Part shown: in pieces, positions 1-7,394 of the stretch | Layout: every line of letters starts with the position of its first letter | How positions within the stretch are numbered: position 1 is the first letter of the stretch | NCBI GenBank assembly: GCA_903994455.1 | Contig: CAJEXI010000035.1 | Span: 1 to 34,692 of the forward strand | DNA: 34,692 bases | From: an uncultured Chlorobiaceae bacterium | GTDB taxonomy: Bacteria; Bacteroidota; Chlorobiia; Chlorobiales; Chlorobiaceae | Direction of reading: 5' to 3' | Position numbers and translations under genes: made by a program | The notes under the pieces: model-generated | What the model saw: the letters and a program-made list of their open reading frames with translations, nothing else | Told to the model about the DNA's origin: nothing | Database searches by the model: none

Positions 1-264
1 TAAGCTCAAAGATTGCAATACATCCTTACCGAATAACCTATAATTCATGGAATTAGAAACATTGCTGTGCTGTTTGGCGCTTCCTCGTTATAATATTATC
101 GGGAAATCAGGTTGCAGCGGCAATCAAACAGTGGTCGGCAAGAAAATGCGACATGTTCCCTTTTGAACACATCAGCCTGGCAACAAAGCATCTGCAGATC
201 ATGAGAAATTGAACTTGATCATGAAGCAGTAGTGCATTCAAGAGTTCTGAACGCATGAACATGA

Positions 265-426
265 CTCACCGCGACGAATAAAGGGGCGCTTGACAAGCCC
301 GACCTCAGCCTGGTGATGCTCGTCAACAACAAGATCAAGATCAAACCATGCGTCTTTATCTGGAAATCAAAAGAGGGCTCAACCGATGCCATAACCAAGG
401 GAGAATGTGTTGCGGTAATGAGTTGA
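265..426 (+). pseudogene. Possible 3' fragment of an unknown gene
   Basis: An open frame of 53 codons begins directly after an in-frame TGA and has no usable start codon. It ends at TGA 424-426. The translation contains a hydrophobic stretch (LSLVMLVNN) followed by a basic segment (KIKIKPCVFIWKSKEG), so it looks protein-like rather than random. I do not recognise a family. It could be the end of a decayed gene or chance. I see nothing else in the first 460 bases. Confidence 0.2.
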
Positions 427-462
427 ACCTAGGCTTTGCCGCTAATTCATGAATTCTCAGCT

Positions 463-660
463 TCACCGCAATAACGCATCAAAATCGAGAAGAGTAGCAC
501 GCCCCTCATTGACCGCCATCATCCTTTCATGAACCTCGCTCATCCAGGCTTCGCTGATCTCTTCCTCTTCATGATCAATACTTGCCAAAAGTAACTCTGC
601 AAATGCAACCCGTTGAATGGGGGGTAGTTCCATTGCCGTATTTATCAACAGCCTGTCCAT
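463..660 (-). CDS. Addiction-module antitoxin, orphan
   Basis: A 65-residue acidic protein that resembles the short 'putative addiction module component' antitoxins (unstable antitoxin family). These have a helical N-terminus with an ELPxxxRVAFAELLLASID-like pattern and a C-terminus ending in xDFDALLR. Members normally neutralise a RelE/ParE-type ribonuclease or gyrase toxin encoded directly downstream. Here the downstream side (below position 463) shows no toxin frame, so the gene looks orphaned. The degraded VapC fragment on its other side belongs to a different TA class. The family call is moderately sure; function in the cell is unknown. Confidence 0.6.
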   Translation of the reverse strand: MDRLLINTAMELPPIQRVAFAELLLASIDHEEEEISEAWMSEVHERMMAVNEGRATLLDFDALLR

Positions 661-809
661 AATTATTTCCCCGGTGAAAATGGAAAACAGATTTTTTTGA
701 TACTACACTAAATTCCACAAAAGAAGAGCAACCCACATTGATCGATAAGGAAACCCGTTCGGCCACATCTCTACCTTAATGCCGCAGTATTGCAGGCATA
801 GAACTTCTC

Positions 810-1007
810 TTACGAACTCACCCAGTTCTCAATTTGCAAAGCGGGCACTCTGATAAACTCCTTGACATTGTTGGTGACCAGGATCAGCCCTTCTGCGGGC
901 ATGAGCGGCGATATGAACATCATTGACACCAATTGGCTGACCCGCTTTTGCAAGAGTTGCCCGAATGGCACCGTCATGCCGGGACGCTTTTGGGCTATAC
1001 GCTAAAA
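810..1007 (-). pseudogene. VapC-like PIN toxin, C-terminal fragment with frameshift
   Basis: The minus strand encodes the C-terminal half of a VapC-type PIN ribonuclease. One frame gives AIRATLAKAGQPIGVND and IAAHAR. After an apparent 2-nt deletion near 895 another frame gives EGLILVTNNVKEF and ALQIENWVSS before the stop at 810-812. In VapC proteins the GxND and TNNxxEF motifs hold acidic residues of the active site. The N-terminal half with the first catalytic Asp is missing, because the fragment abuts the truncated template relic TR' at about 1008. It must be inactive. Confidence 0.65.
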
Positions 1008-1049
1008 AATGCTGTTCCAGTTGCCACCACGCAAGACACGGTTCGAACC
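1008..1049 (-). repeat. TR': truncated relic of a second DGR template repeat
   Basis: These 42 bases align without gaps to 1430-1471 of the variable repeat VR1 in the left FGE gene. They differ at only three positions (1015, 1016 and 1022). All three are T on the plus strand, meaning adenines on the coding strand, so the changes are A-to-G, A-to-G and A-to-T. In the coding frame the relic reads [14 protein letters not shown], with Asn (AAC) codons where VR1 has Tyr and Gly. The next 15 bases (1050-1064) also match the flank of the intact TR at 26836-26850 with one mismatch. Homology stops abruptly at about 1008, where the VapC fragment begins. Confidence 0.8.
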
Positions 1050-1062
1050 CACGACTGATGCC

Positions 1063-1155
1063 CTTTCTTATCAGGTGCAGACAGGCCAATATACACACTC
1101 TTTCCGGATTCTCTTGCAATTACCTCTGCAATAAAGGCCACCAACAGGATGAAAC
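1063..1155 (-). pseudogene. Probable 3'-end relic of a second DGR reverse transcriptase
   Basis: The minus strand here carries a 14-base block (gttggtggccttta) identical to the 3' end of the intact reverse transcriptase gene. It also carries a later gtgtata block at similar spacing and an analogous DKK end before the template flank. The translation LLVAF...SVYIGLSAPDKK parallels PLVAF...[11 protein letters not shown] of the intact enzyme. The order relic-RT then relic-TR matches the intact RT then TR. The catalytic core and any accessory gene are gone. Overall similarity outside these blocks is weak, so this is a reasoned call rather than a certain one. Confidence 0.5.
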
Positions 1156-1190
1156 AGAATGCCGGGCTGGAGCTCGAGACGTTCCCGGCG

Positions 1191-1218
1191 AAAAAAAATC
1201 CGGCCGCCACGGGGCGGC
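1191..1218 (-). terminator. Rho-independent terminator after the left FGE gene
   Basis: On the minus strand a GC-rich stem (GCCGCC / GGCGGC, 4-nt loop, 1203-1218) is followed by a run of eight T (1191-1198). The stem-loop core is the same as that of the terminator at 28326-28356 behind the right FGE gene. This supports common descent of the two cassettes. Confidence 0.75.
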
Positions 1219-1238
1219 ACTGTATCGTTCACTGACAG

Positions 1239-1289
1239 AAAAGAGTTGTGCACAGCCGCTCGTCCCTCGCTGCTGTTCACAACTCTTTT
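1239..1289. repeat. Long hairpin downstream of VR1
   Basis: Two 18-base arms (1239-1256 and 1272-1289) are complementary except for one mismatch and enclose a 15-base loop containing cgtccctc. The same loop sequence caps an imperfect hairpin at 28385-28423 behind VR2, where the arms have a different sequence. DGR target genes are known to need a hairpin or cruciform just after the variable repeat in Bordetella phage BPP-1. This is a candidate for that element, although it is larger and further away (about 50 bp). Confidence 0.6.
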
Positions 1290-1339
1290 GTCAGCTCTCT
1301 CTTTCTCAAAAGTAAAGGTCGGAATGAGCTACCAACTGA

Positions 1340-1471
1340 CTACGGGACGAAGGCCAGGCGGAAGCCAACATAGTGGCTGCGGTAGCCAGGGATATCGCGG
1401 TAGCGAATAGCCGACCGGCAGTGCCTCGCAATGCTGCCCCAGTAGCCACCACGCAAGACACGGTTCGAACC
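1340..1471 (-). repeat. VR1: variable repeat at the 3' end of the left FGE gene
   Basis: This 132-bp segment ends at the stop codon and encodes the last 43 residues, from GSNRVLRGG to FRLAFVP. It has the same length and gapless register as the TR (26704-26835) and VR2 (28480-28611). Against the intact TR it has roughly 30 mismatches, about half at non-adenine positions, so it did not come from that template. Against the relic TR' it differs only at adenines over the 42 bp that survive. It is therefore the target of a second, lost template. Confidence 0.8.
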
Positions 1472-4021
1472 GGTTTCAGGGCCCGCAGGATTTACACTAC
1501 AGCGTTCATATGTCGACAAAAGAGCTTTCATTTCGCCAACCCAATTTAGCCTGTTATAATCACTCAATCCATCAATATATTTAATGCGTTTAAGTTCAAA
1601 AACTAGCTTGTCGGCACCGCTGAAAGGCAACTTCGCCGCTTCGAGTAAAGCGTCGCCAAGCGTTGCTGGATTATCAAGCATCCTTTGAATGACATCGTTC
1701 ACCTTGCTCTCCTCATAATACTTCTCTCCGTACCAGTCACTGCACCACTCGTAAACATTGCCGTGCATGTTGTACAAACCCCACGCATTGGACGCAAAAC
1801 TGTCAACCGGAATGGTGTTTTCTCTGTACTTCCCTTTCGGATTACTGTTATACGGAAAGTTGCCATCGTAGTTTGCCTGATCAGTCGTCAGGTTCTCACC
1901 AGTATTGAATGGTGTCGTGGTCCCTGCCCGGCAAGCATACTCCCACTCCGCCTCCGTCGGCAAACGTAACGTCTTTCCAGTTTTATCCGTCATCCACTTG
2001 CAATAGGCTCCAGCATCATTCCAGCTCACATGCAGAACCGGATGATTGTCTTCCTCCGGCGCTCTTTCGTCACCCGAAACACCATGCCGCCAGTTGATGC
2101 CCTCTTTATCTTTCCATTCCATTCCATCCCAAATCCTGCTACTGTTTGCCTTTTCTGCATCAGTCTGATACCCTGCATCTATGAATTTCTTAAACTCGGC
2201 AAAAGTGACCGCATATTTGCACAGGTAAAATTCACTCACTTTGACCTGATGCTGCGTTTCGTCATCGTATCGCTCCGCTTCACCCTCCGGGCTCCCCATG
2301 GTAAATTCACCTTCGGGTATACGCACAAAATTCGGGGGCACCTTTCTTGCCCGTCTGGTTTTTGTTGGATCAATACCCCAGCGAAGTAAAACAGAGTCTG
2401 GTATTTCAAAAAATGCCCGGCAGTTATCACGTTCATTGATCACGTGCAGGCTCACCATATCGGGCCGGTGCTGTTGCGTTGCAAGCGCTTCAGTCAATTG
2501 CCTTGCCTTTCGTCGAAACTTCTCCCCATCGGTTTCACCAAGCAGATCGTACATATCGAGCTGTAATCGACGACTGTCATAATCTGGTTCACCGGGCAGT
2601 GGCTGATTTTGGCTGAGTTGCCGATAAAGAAAATGACCAACTGCGGCAATCTCCTTGTCGGTGAGCCACTCGGTCATCAATGCCACACGAAAAGCGTCAG
2701 GAATGTGCCCCTTTTTAAACCAGTCAAGACGCAGCAACTGGCTGATATAACGGTACGAATGGAGTTGGCTCTGCTCGCCCGGATACCATTCACCCAGCTC
2801 TTTGCCAAGGGCGATGGTAAGGTTCCAGTTCAACTCGGGATAGACTGCACAGGCGGCAATCCAGCGTTTCACTGGTTCGCCAAAAAACAACCCGATGTAT
2901 TCGAGCTTCTTCTCCTCCGTTTCTACCGGCACCAATGAATAGTCGGCGCTATCCCGCCAGTAGTGAAGCCAATCAAAATCGGCATGTGCAGTTTGAGAAA
3001 GATCACCAGCCACAACCTGCATCCCTTCGACTGAAAGTGGCAAAACAAAGGGAAAAAGGCCCTGAAGCAGTCGCTCACGCTCGCCCCACAGGGCCGGAGA
3101 GACCGAACTGAAGAAGTAGCGGTGTTGCCAGTGTTTGAAAATATCCGCCCACGCATAGGTTTTGAGGTAGTAGGTGTCGATAAACTGCGACCCGTTGGTA
3201 AAAAGCATCAACCCGGCATGTTCATAGAGGCTCAAAATTTCCGTCAGCGCAATACCGCCCGGATGTTGGTGGTTGCGGCACACCAGAGGAGAGTTGTCGA
3301 AAAAAAAGCGCTCAACAAAGATGTTGTTCTCCTTGAGGGTCTCATAGAGGTTGTTATGCAACTGAGCCTGATGGTCACGCAGGTTATACCGGTCAATCAA
3401 CATCAGGTATTCAACATGGCGATGCAGTGGAGTGTATACCGGTCTGGCCATTCCGCCACTATGCATGGTTTTCTGAATCGTTTTGTCAACGTCGAATGAA
3501 TATCTGCCGGAATGCGCTGTGTAGCGGAGTTGCCGCACCACTTTGATGAGGGTATGGTCGCAGAGAATCGGTGTCGATGCCACAAACCGGTCAAGAGCAT
3601 AAGAAGCGCTTGACCGGGCCTTGAGGGAAGCTACGGTTATCATCGGCTCCTCATCCTGAACCGCTTTTGAAGTGAACAACGTGTCGGGATTGTCCTGTTG
3701 TTCAGCAATGGGGAGATTCTGCTTTTCCGGCAGCTCTTTTTTCTTCTGCAATTCCTGCTGTTGTTCAACAAGAGGAATAAAAAGGCGTTTATAGATTTCA
3801 AGAAAAGTGGCCTGCTGCTCGGCTGAATGAGCCAGAACAGGGCATAACCACCGGTCAAGCTGGTCAAGCTCGCCTGCCTCAATTACTTTCATGATCACAT
3901 AATGGGCGGTCTGGACAGTATCGATACCAAAACTGAACCCCTGCTGACGAAGAAGTTCCAGCAGCTCATCGAAGGGATAGTGGTGATTGGCTGAAATATA
4001 GGTGGCCAGCATTTCTTCCAT
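1340..4021 (-). CDS. vWA-like/FGE-domain protein with inserted EAD; DGR target
   Basis: An 893-residue cytoplasmic protein with no signal peptide or membrane segment. Residues 1-80 form a helical domain (SANHHYPFDELLELLRQQGF) shared with the right paralogue, followed by a Gln/Lys-rich linker. Residues about 195-340 look like a vWA-type fold with a degenerate metal site (LMLIDRYN), as expected for MoxR partners. Residues about 565-893 are a formylglycine-generating-enzyme/C-type-lectin-like domain (GEFTMGSPEG, LPTEAEWEYACRAG, NMHGNVYEWCSDWY, GFRLAFVP). The domain is split by an EAD at residues 777-841 that the right paralogue lacks. The last 43 residues are the variable repeat. Its start overlaps the MoxR stop by one base (TAATG), so the two are translationally coupled. 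Likely role: diversified ligand recognition, not sulfatase maturation. Confidence 0.85.
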   Translation of the reverse strand: MEEMLATYISANHHYPFDELLELLRQQGFSFGIDTVQTAHYVIMKVIEAGELDQLDRWLCPVLAHSAEQQATFLEIYKRLFIPLVEQQQELQKKKELPEKQNLPIAEQQDNPDTLFTSKAVQDEEPMITVASLKARSSASYALDRFVASTPILCDHTLIKVVRQLRYTAHSGRYSFDVDKTIQKTMHSGGMARPVYTPLHRHVEYLMLIDRYNLRDHQAQLHNNLYETLKENNIFVERFFFDNSPLVCRNHQHPGGIALTEILSLYEHAGLMLFTNGSQFIDTYYLKTYAWADIFKHWQHRYFFSSVSPALWGERERLLQGLFPFVLPLSVEGMQVVAGDLSQTAHADFDWLHYWRDSADYSLVPVETEEKKLEYIGLFFGEPVKRWIAACAVYPELNWNLTIALGKELGEWYPGEQSQLHSYRYISQLLRLDWFKKGHIPDAFRVALMTEWLTDKEIAAVGHFLYRQLSQNQPLPGEPDYDSRRLQLDMYDLLGETDGEKFRRKARQLTEALATQQHRPDMVSLHVINERDNCRAFFEIPDSVLLRWGIDPTKTRRARKVPPNFVRIPEGEFTMGSPEGEAERYDDETQHQVKVSEFYLCKYAVTFAEFKKFIDAGYQTDAEKANSSRIWDGMEWKDKEGINWRHGVSGDERAPEEDNHPVLHVSWNDAGAYCKWMTDKTGKTLRLPTEAEWEYACRAGTTTPFNTGENLTTDQANYDGNFPYNSNPKGKYRENTIPVDSFASNAWGLYNMHGNVYEWCSDWYGEKYYEESKVNDVIQRMLDNPATLGDALLEAAKLPFSGADKLVFELKRIKYIDGLSDYNRLNWVGEMKALLSTYERCSVNPAGPETGSNRVLRGGYWGSIARHCRSAIRYRDIPGYRSHYVGFRLAFVP
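1499..1693 (-). other. EAD coding segment inserted in the FGE domain
   Basis: Residues 777-841 of the left FGE protein (starting VIQRMLDNPATLGDALL, containing LNWVGEMKALLSTY) are an effector-associated domain. They closely resemble the EAD of the neighbouring 6391-7032 protein (LLDNPDTLFDAL, LNWIGEMKCFLAKY). In the right paralogue the flanking FGE sequences are joined by only a short linker (KDGVVKDPEGP). The insertion keeps the frame and sits nine residues before the variable repeat. EADs are known adaptor domains proposed to pair with like domains on effectors. Confidence 0.8.
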
Positions 4022-5064
4022 TATGGCGCAATTGTGTTTTTAACGATGGCCTCTTTAACCGCCTTGAGGTCACGGCTCTCCTTTGCCAAAACAGTAATGC
4101 CACTGAGAATGGTCTCATTCCGTTTTTTCAGGGTTTCAGACCCGGCAGTGTCGCTCTTGAACTGGTAGATGTCGCCGGGTGTCAACCCCTGTTTTTTCAT
4201 CCACCAGACCCAAAGAATCAACTCGTGGGTTGCCGGTTTTTTGCCACTGACTATTTTTGAAATCTTGTTGAACAGTGCTATAAAAGCCGTTGCTTCTTCA
4301 GGGGTTAACGGCATCTCCCGAAACAACTGTTCTTTTAAAAGGAGAATTTTCTGCAACTCTTTTTCATCCGGCATATCAATATGAAAAAAGACGCACCGAC
4401 GTAGAAAGGCTTCAGGCAGGGTTTTTTCGGAGTTGCTGGTGAGAATGACAACCGGTTTCAGTTTTGGATTACCCTTTTTCTCATAAATCGAACACTCCTC
4501 ATCATCGCAGGTGTTCAGCTCAGGAACGTCAAAGGTCATTTTCTCAATGGTCGTAAGGATATCGTTTGGCAAATCACGGGGTGCCTTGTCGATTTCATCA
4601 ATCAGAACAACCCGTCTTCTGGGCGGTGTATGCTCAGGATTATCACCAACAGAATCACAGATTGCTCGCCCCAAAGCAACATATTTGATGAACATCGTCT
4701 CGATTTGAGGAGCCGTTAACACCTCATTACCCGCCTTTTGCATGTTCACCCGGTTAAAATGGGCAAGGCTGTCGTAGCGGTAGAGCAGGTCGGTTGCCGT
4801 CGAATCAGTGCGTGTTACAAAGACCTCCGGTTTCCCCCAGCCAAAGTGACGTGCAACATGATGGGCAAGTTCCGACTTCCCGGTTCCTGGCGCACCTGTC
4901 AGCAACAGTGGCTTCTGCAACATCAACGCAACATTGACCGCCTTGACAAGCGCTTCGGATGGATGATACTCCTCGCCTGGCTCAACGTCCAGCAACTGCA
5001 TTGCTGAACTGAGGTCAAACGTCGCATCCGCTTCTCTTTTTTCGTAAAAATTATAGTTCTCCAT
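4021..5064 (-). CDS. MoxR-type AAA+ ATPase (left cassette)
   Basis: A 347-residue AAA+ ATPase of the MoxR class. Walker A is GAPGTGKS (residues 57-64) and Walker B is VVLIDEID (152-159). Sensor and arginine-finger elements lie in LTSNSEKTLPEAFLRRC. The C-terminal lid contains GKKPATHELILWVWWM, which is nearly the same in the right paralogue. MoxR ATPases work as hexameric remodelling enzymes together with vWA proteins. The partner is most likely the vWA-like/FGE protein encoded immediately downstream with a one-base overlap. The TIR-EAD gene ends 12 bases upstream, so all three are probably co-transcribed. Its role here is inferred to be an NTP-dependent switch controlling the TIR effector. 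Confidence 0.88.
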   Translation of the reverse strand: MENYNFYEKREADATFDLSSAMQLLDVEPGEEYHPSEALVKAVNVALMLQKPLLLTGAPGTGKSELAHHVARHFGWGKPEVFVTRTDSTATDLLYRYDSLAHFNRVNMQKAGNEVLTAPQIETMFIKYVALGRAICDSVGDNPEHTPPRRRVVLIDEIDKAPRDLPNDILTTIEKMTFDVPELNTCDDEECSIYEKKGNPKLKPVVILTSNSEKTLPEAFLRRCVFFHIDMPDEKELQKILLLKEQLFREMPLTPEEATAFIALFNKISKIVSGKKPATHELILWVWWMKKQGLTPGDIYQFKSDTAGSETLKKRNETILSGITVLAKESRDLKAVKEAIVKNTIAP

Positions 5065-5076
5065 GGTGTCCCTCTC

Positions 5077-6369
5077 TTACTGTTCCTTTAAACAACATTC
5101 CAACTCTTGAACGGCTTTCTGAAAAGTCATTGGCGCGGCGTTGCATATATCAGGATTACTATTTTTCAGTGGCGACTTCGTGTCTGAAAAAAAATCCTGA
5201 AAAGCCTCTCCATCAACCTCTTCATGATCGTGATAACGACACAAACAATAGTTCTCCAACGCCTCTATATCTTCAGCCAATGTCCCTCGCTTGACATGAA
5301 AAAAAAGAAAAAGAGGTTCCCTTGGCTCAAGCGCAACCCATAACTCATAATATTTTCTGAAATTGAGATATGAAAACTCATCTATTGACTGCACAACAAA
5401 ATGCACCTGGGTATCGAGTATTCTGCTTTGTACATACTCATGATTTTGCATCAATGCAACGTTGATATCAAAATACCTGGCCATGTAACGAACAAACTCA
5501 TCTTCAGCATAAGCAATATCCAGATGATCAGACGGAGCCCCCTTTACAGAACAAACCGTGTCAAATTCACGACCGCAGAAGGTTTGAAGGATAGTATGAA
5601 GGTGATACGAGTAAGCCTCAGGATTGCGCTCAATAATAAAAACATTTACCGGTGTTTTTTTATACCATAGTCTTTTGAAATCCTGTTTCATCTTTTGTTT
5701 GTCGAGATGATGCCAGGGTGTCATATCATCACCCCTGTGATTTACAGGTTGTTCCTCGTTATGTTTTGTGTTTGCCGGGTCGTAATCCGATAAAAACACC
5801 CTGATTCTGCCAACAAGATCAGATAAATCCGGGCTTTTATTAATAAATTCACGTCGGAGCTGCTCAAATAAAACATCATTAGTGCCGTTGAATGGTAACT
5901 TTTTAGCCAGTATCAACGCCTCTGCAATTGTAGCCGGATCGGCAAGTAAATCCATTATTTTTTTAAATCCTGCATTACCTATCGCCCTTATTGCTTCAAC
6001 GCAGTGCAAAAATTCTGGATGAGTGCCGTCCTTGTTCCAGTTGGACAGATCTGCAGTCTGAATACCGTCAAATCCAGGTGGCGGTTCAACAACGTCAAGG
6101 CGCAGAGGCACCAGAATATTCCGTTGTCGACCTGATTCAGCCTCATCTCGCACCCAAGGGTGTGCAGCAAGATTCACGGAAGCCGCAGTCCAGACAACAA
6201 GCACACAACGTGCCTCTTCGAGCGCTTTGTTAATTGCACTTGACCAGTTACTCCCTGGTAAAATATTCCGGTCAATGAACACTCTCCAGCCCAATTTTAG
6301 AAGCTCTTTGACTATGGGCTCAACCCGAGGCAGATCTTCACGGGCATAGCTGACAAAAATATCGTACAT
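5077..6369 (-). CDS. TIR-EAD-iSTAND-like effector protein (left cassette)
   Basis: A 430-residue protein. Residues 1-135 are a TIR domain (MYDIFVSYARED) with the candidate NADase glutamate E76 in WVRDEAE. Residues about 136-196 are an EAD (KKIMDLLADPATIAEALILA). Residues about 215-430 match the C-terminal region of the right-cassette 32025-32936 protein (HLDKQKMKQDF versus HLDHKKIKHKF, FVVQSI versus FVVHSV). That region has no visible Walker A and may be a degenerate STAND-like module. The single left gene therefore equals two adjacent right genes. TIR domains of this kind cleave NAD in several anti-phage systems, so this is probably the killing effector. It sits between the EAD gene and MoxR in the operon. 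Confidence 0.82.
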   Translation of the reverse strand: MYDIFVSYAREDLPRVEPIVKELLKLGWRVFIDRNILPGSNWSSAINKALEEARCVLVVWTAASVNLAAHPWVRDEAESGRQRNILVPLRLDVVEPPPGFDGIQTADLSNWNKDGTHPEFLHCVEAIRAIGNAGFKKIMDLLADPATIAEALILAKKLPFNGTNDVLFEQLRREFINKSPDLSDLVGRIRVFLSDYDPANTKHNEEQPVNHRGDDMTPWHHLDKQKMKQDFKRLWYKKTPVNVFIIERNPEAYSYHLHTILQTFCGREFDTVCSVKGAPSDHLDIAYAEDEFVRYMARYFDINVALMQNHEYVQSRILDTQVHFVVQSIDEFSYLNFRKYYELWVALEPREPLFLFFHVKRGTLAEDIEALENYCLCRYHDHEEVDGEAFQDFFSDTKSPLKNSNPDICNAAPMTFQKAVQELECCLKEQ

Positions 6370-6390
6370 GAAACGTTCTTTGGTTTATTT

Positions 6391-7032
6391 CTATGGGAGA
6401 TTATCGAGGCGAGGCGCAACAATCGCCGGTTCCGTATACTTTGCCAGAAAGCACTTCATTTCACCAATCCAGTTGAGTTTTTCATAATCGGTCATTCCCG
6501 CAACAAATTTTTGTCGTTTCTGCTGAAATAAAAAACGGTCGCTACCAACAAAGGGTAGTTTGCCAGCCTGTTCAAGCGCATCGAAAAGAGTATCGGGGTT
6601 ATCGAGCAAGGAGAGAATATTCTCGCCGGTTGCAAGAGCTTGCCTCTTCTGGTTGACGGCTCCCCCGGATGGTGAGTGGCTCTCATCGCTCTGCTTCTGG
6701 TTCGACTCACGCTTCTCGTAGGCTTCAGGATGTGCGGCCATGCGCATCATCTCCATCTTGATCTCTGCCAGTTGACGGAACATTCTGTCGCGCTCGCTTT
6801 TGCAACTGATATTGGCAATGGTCTGGCAAAGATCGTACTGCTGCAAATCCATCAGCATAAGCTTCTCGGATACTTTCACAAATTCGGGTGAGAGCTTGAA
6901 CTGCCCAAGCTTGAAATCGAAATCGGCCAGTTCTGCGGAAGAGAGCCCGGCAGAGAGTCCGCTGAAATCGAGCGTTTTTGTGGCGTAGGTAAAAAATTGA
7001 CGACACGCTGGTTTTGGTGAAAACAGACCCAT
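6391..7032 (-). CDS. EAD-containing adaptor protein of unknown function
   Basis: A 213-residue protein. The N-terminal 110 residues are mostly helical (VSEKLMLMDLQQYDLCQTI, then a Met-rich KMEMMRMA segment) and match nothing I recognise. A polar linker follows at 110-135. Residues about 137-205 are an EAD (ILSLLDNPDTLFDALEQAG, LNWIGEMKCFLAKY). This EAD is the closest relative in the window of the one inserted in the FGE protein, which suggests the two proteins pair through EAD-EAD contact. The gene ends 21 bases before the TIR gene, in the same operon. The right cassette has no counterpart. Confidence 0.65.
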   Translation of the reverse strand: MGLFSPKPACRQFFTYATKTLDFSGLSAGLSSAELADFDFKLGQFKLSPEFVKVSEKLMLMDLQQYDLCQTIANISCKSERDRMFRQLAEIKMEMMRMAAHPEAYEKRESNQKQSDESHSPSGGAVNQKRQALATGENILSLLDNPDTLFDALEQAGKLPFVGSDRFLFQQKRQKFVAGMTDYEKLNWIGEMKCFLAKYTEPAIVAPRLDNLP

Positions 7033-7130
7033 AATGGTTTCCCTATCTTGAGATAATGAAGCGTAATTCCATTTCTACAACAAAAGTGTCATCGTTTATT
7101 TCCGCGAAAAGTCTTTTCCAGAATCCTGTC

Positions 7131-7370
7131 TTACTTGTAGCATGCGCTGGAAACGAAAGCAAACAAAAATCTCTGCCTGACCTGATAATTTCTTGCCATT
7201 GTATAAGCTTTAATTGAGTTTTTTTCAGATTTCTTGGCGTTTTCATGTAATTGCTGAAAATCTTCCTTTGTCACAAGACTTTCTTTGTTTTTTATCTTAT
7301 CAATCAATACTTGCCACATTTTCTGTGTAGCTTCGGCTTCGACCTTCGCCAATTCTTTTTCCTTTCCCAT
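7131..7370 (-). CDS. Small hypothetical protein, possibly frameshifted
   Basis: A 79-residue Lys/Glu-rich, probably coiled-coil protein (MGKEKELAKVEAEATQKMW) lies 24 bases behind the P-loop ATPase gene in the same direction. It is followed by an overlapping open frame at 7043-7246 that continues almost to the next gene and ends VVEMELRFIISR. Either this is a complete small protein, or the two frames are one gene of about 108 codons broken by a single frameshift near 7180-7200. I do not recognise the family. Membership of the operon is inferred from orientation and spacing. Confidence 0.4.
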   Translation of the reverse strand: MGKEKELAKVEAEATQKMWQVLIDKIKNKESLVTKEDFQQLHENAKKSEKNSIKAYTMARNYQVRQRFLFAFVSSACYK

Positions 7371-7394
7371 TACTAAACCCGGTTATTTAGTTAG

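Noticed and set aside
1239..1289. Hairpin as an integron attC site
   Set aside because: No integrase, no cassette array and no attC core motifs; position behind the variable repeat fits DGR context better.
829..1315. Several open frames across the left DGR relic
   Set aside because: They are frame shadows of TR', the VapC fragment, the hairpin and the terminator; no single frame has consistent protein features.
1340..4021. Annotating the FGE proteins as sulfatase-modifying enzymes
   Set aside because: No sulfatase gene is nearby, the domain is the C-terminal part of a vWA-like protein in a MoxR/TIR operon, and its end is a variable repeat, pointing to a binding role.
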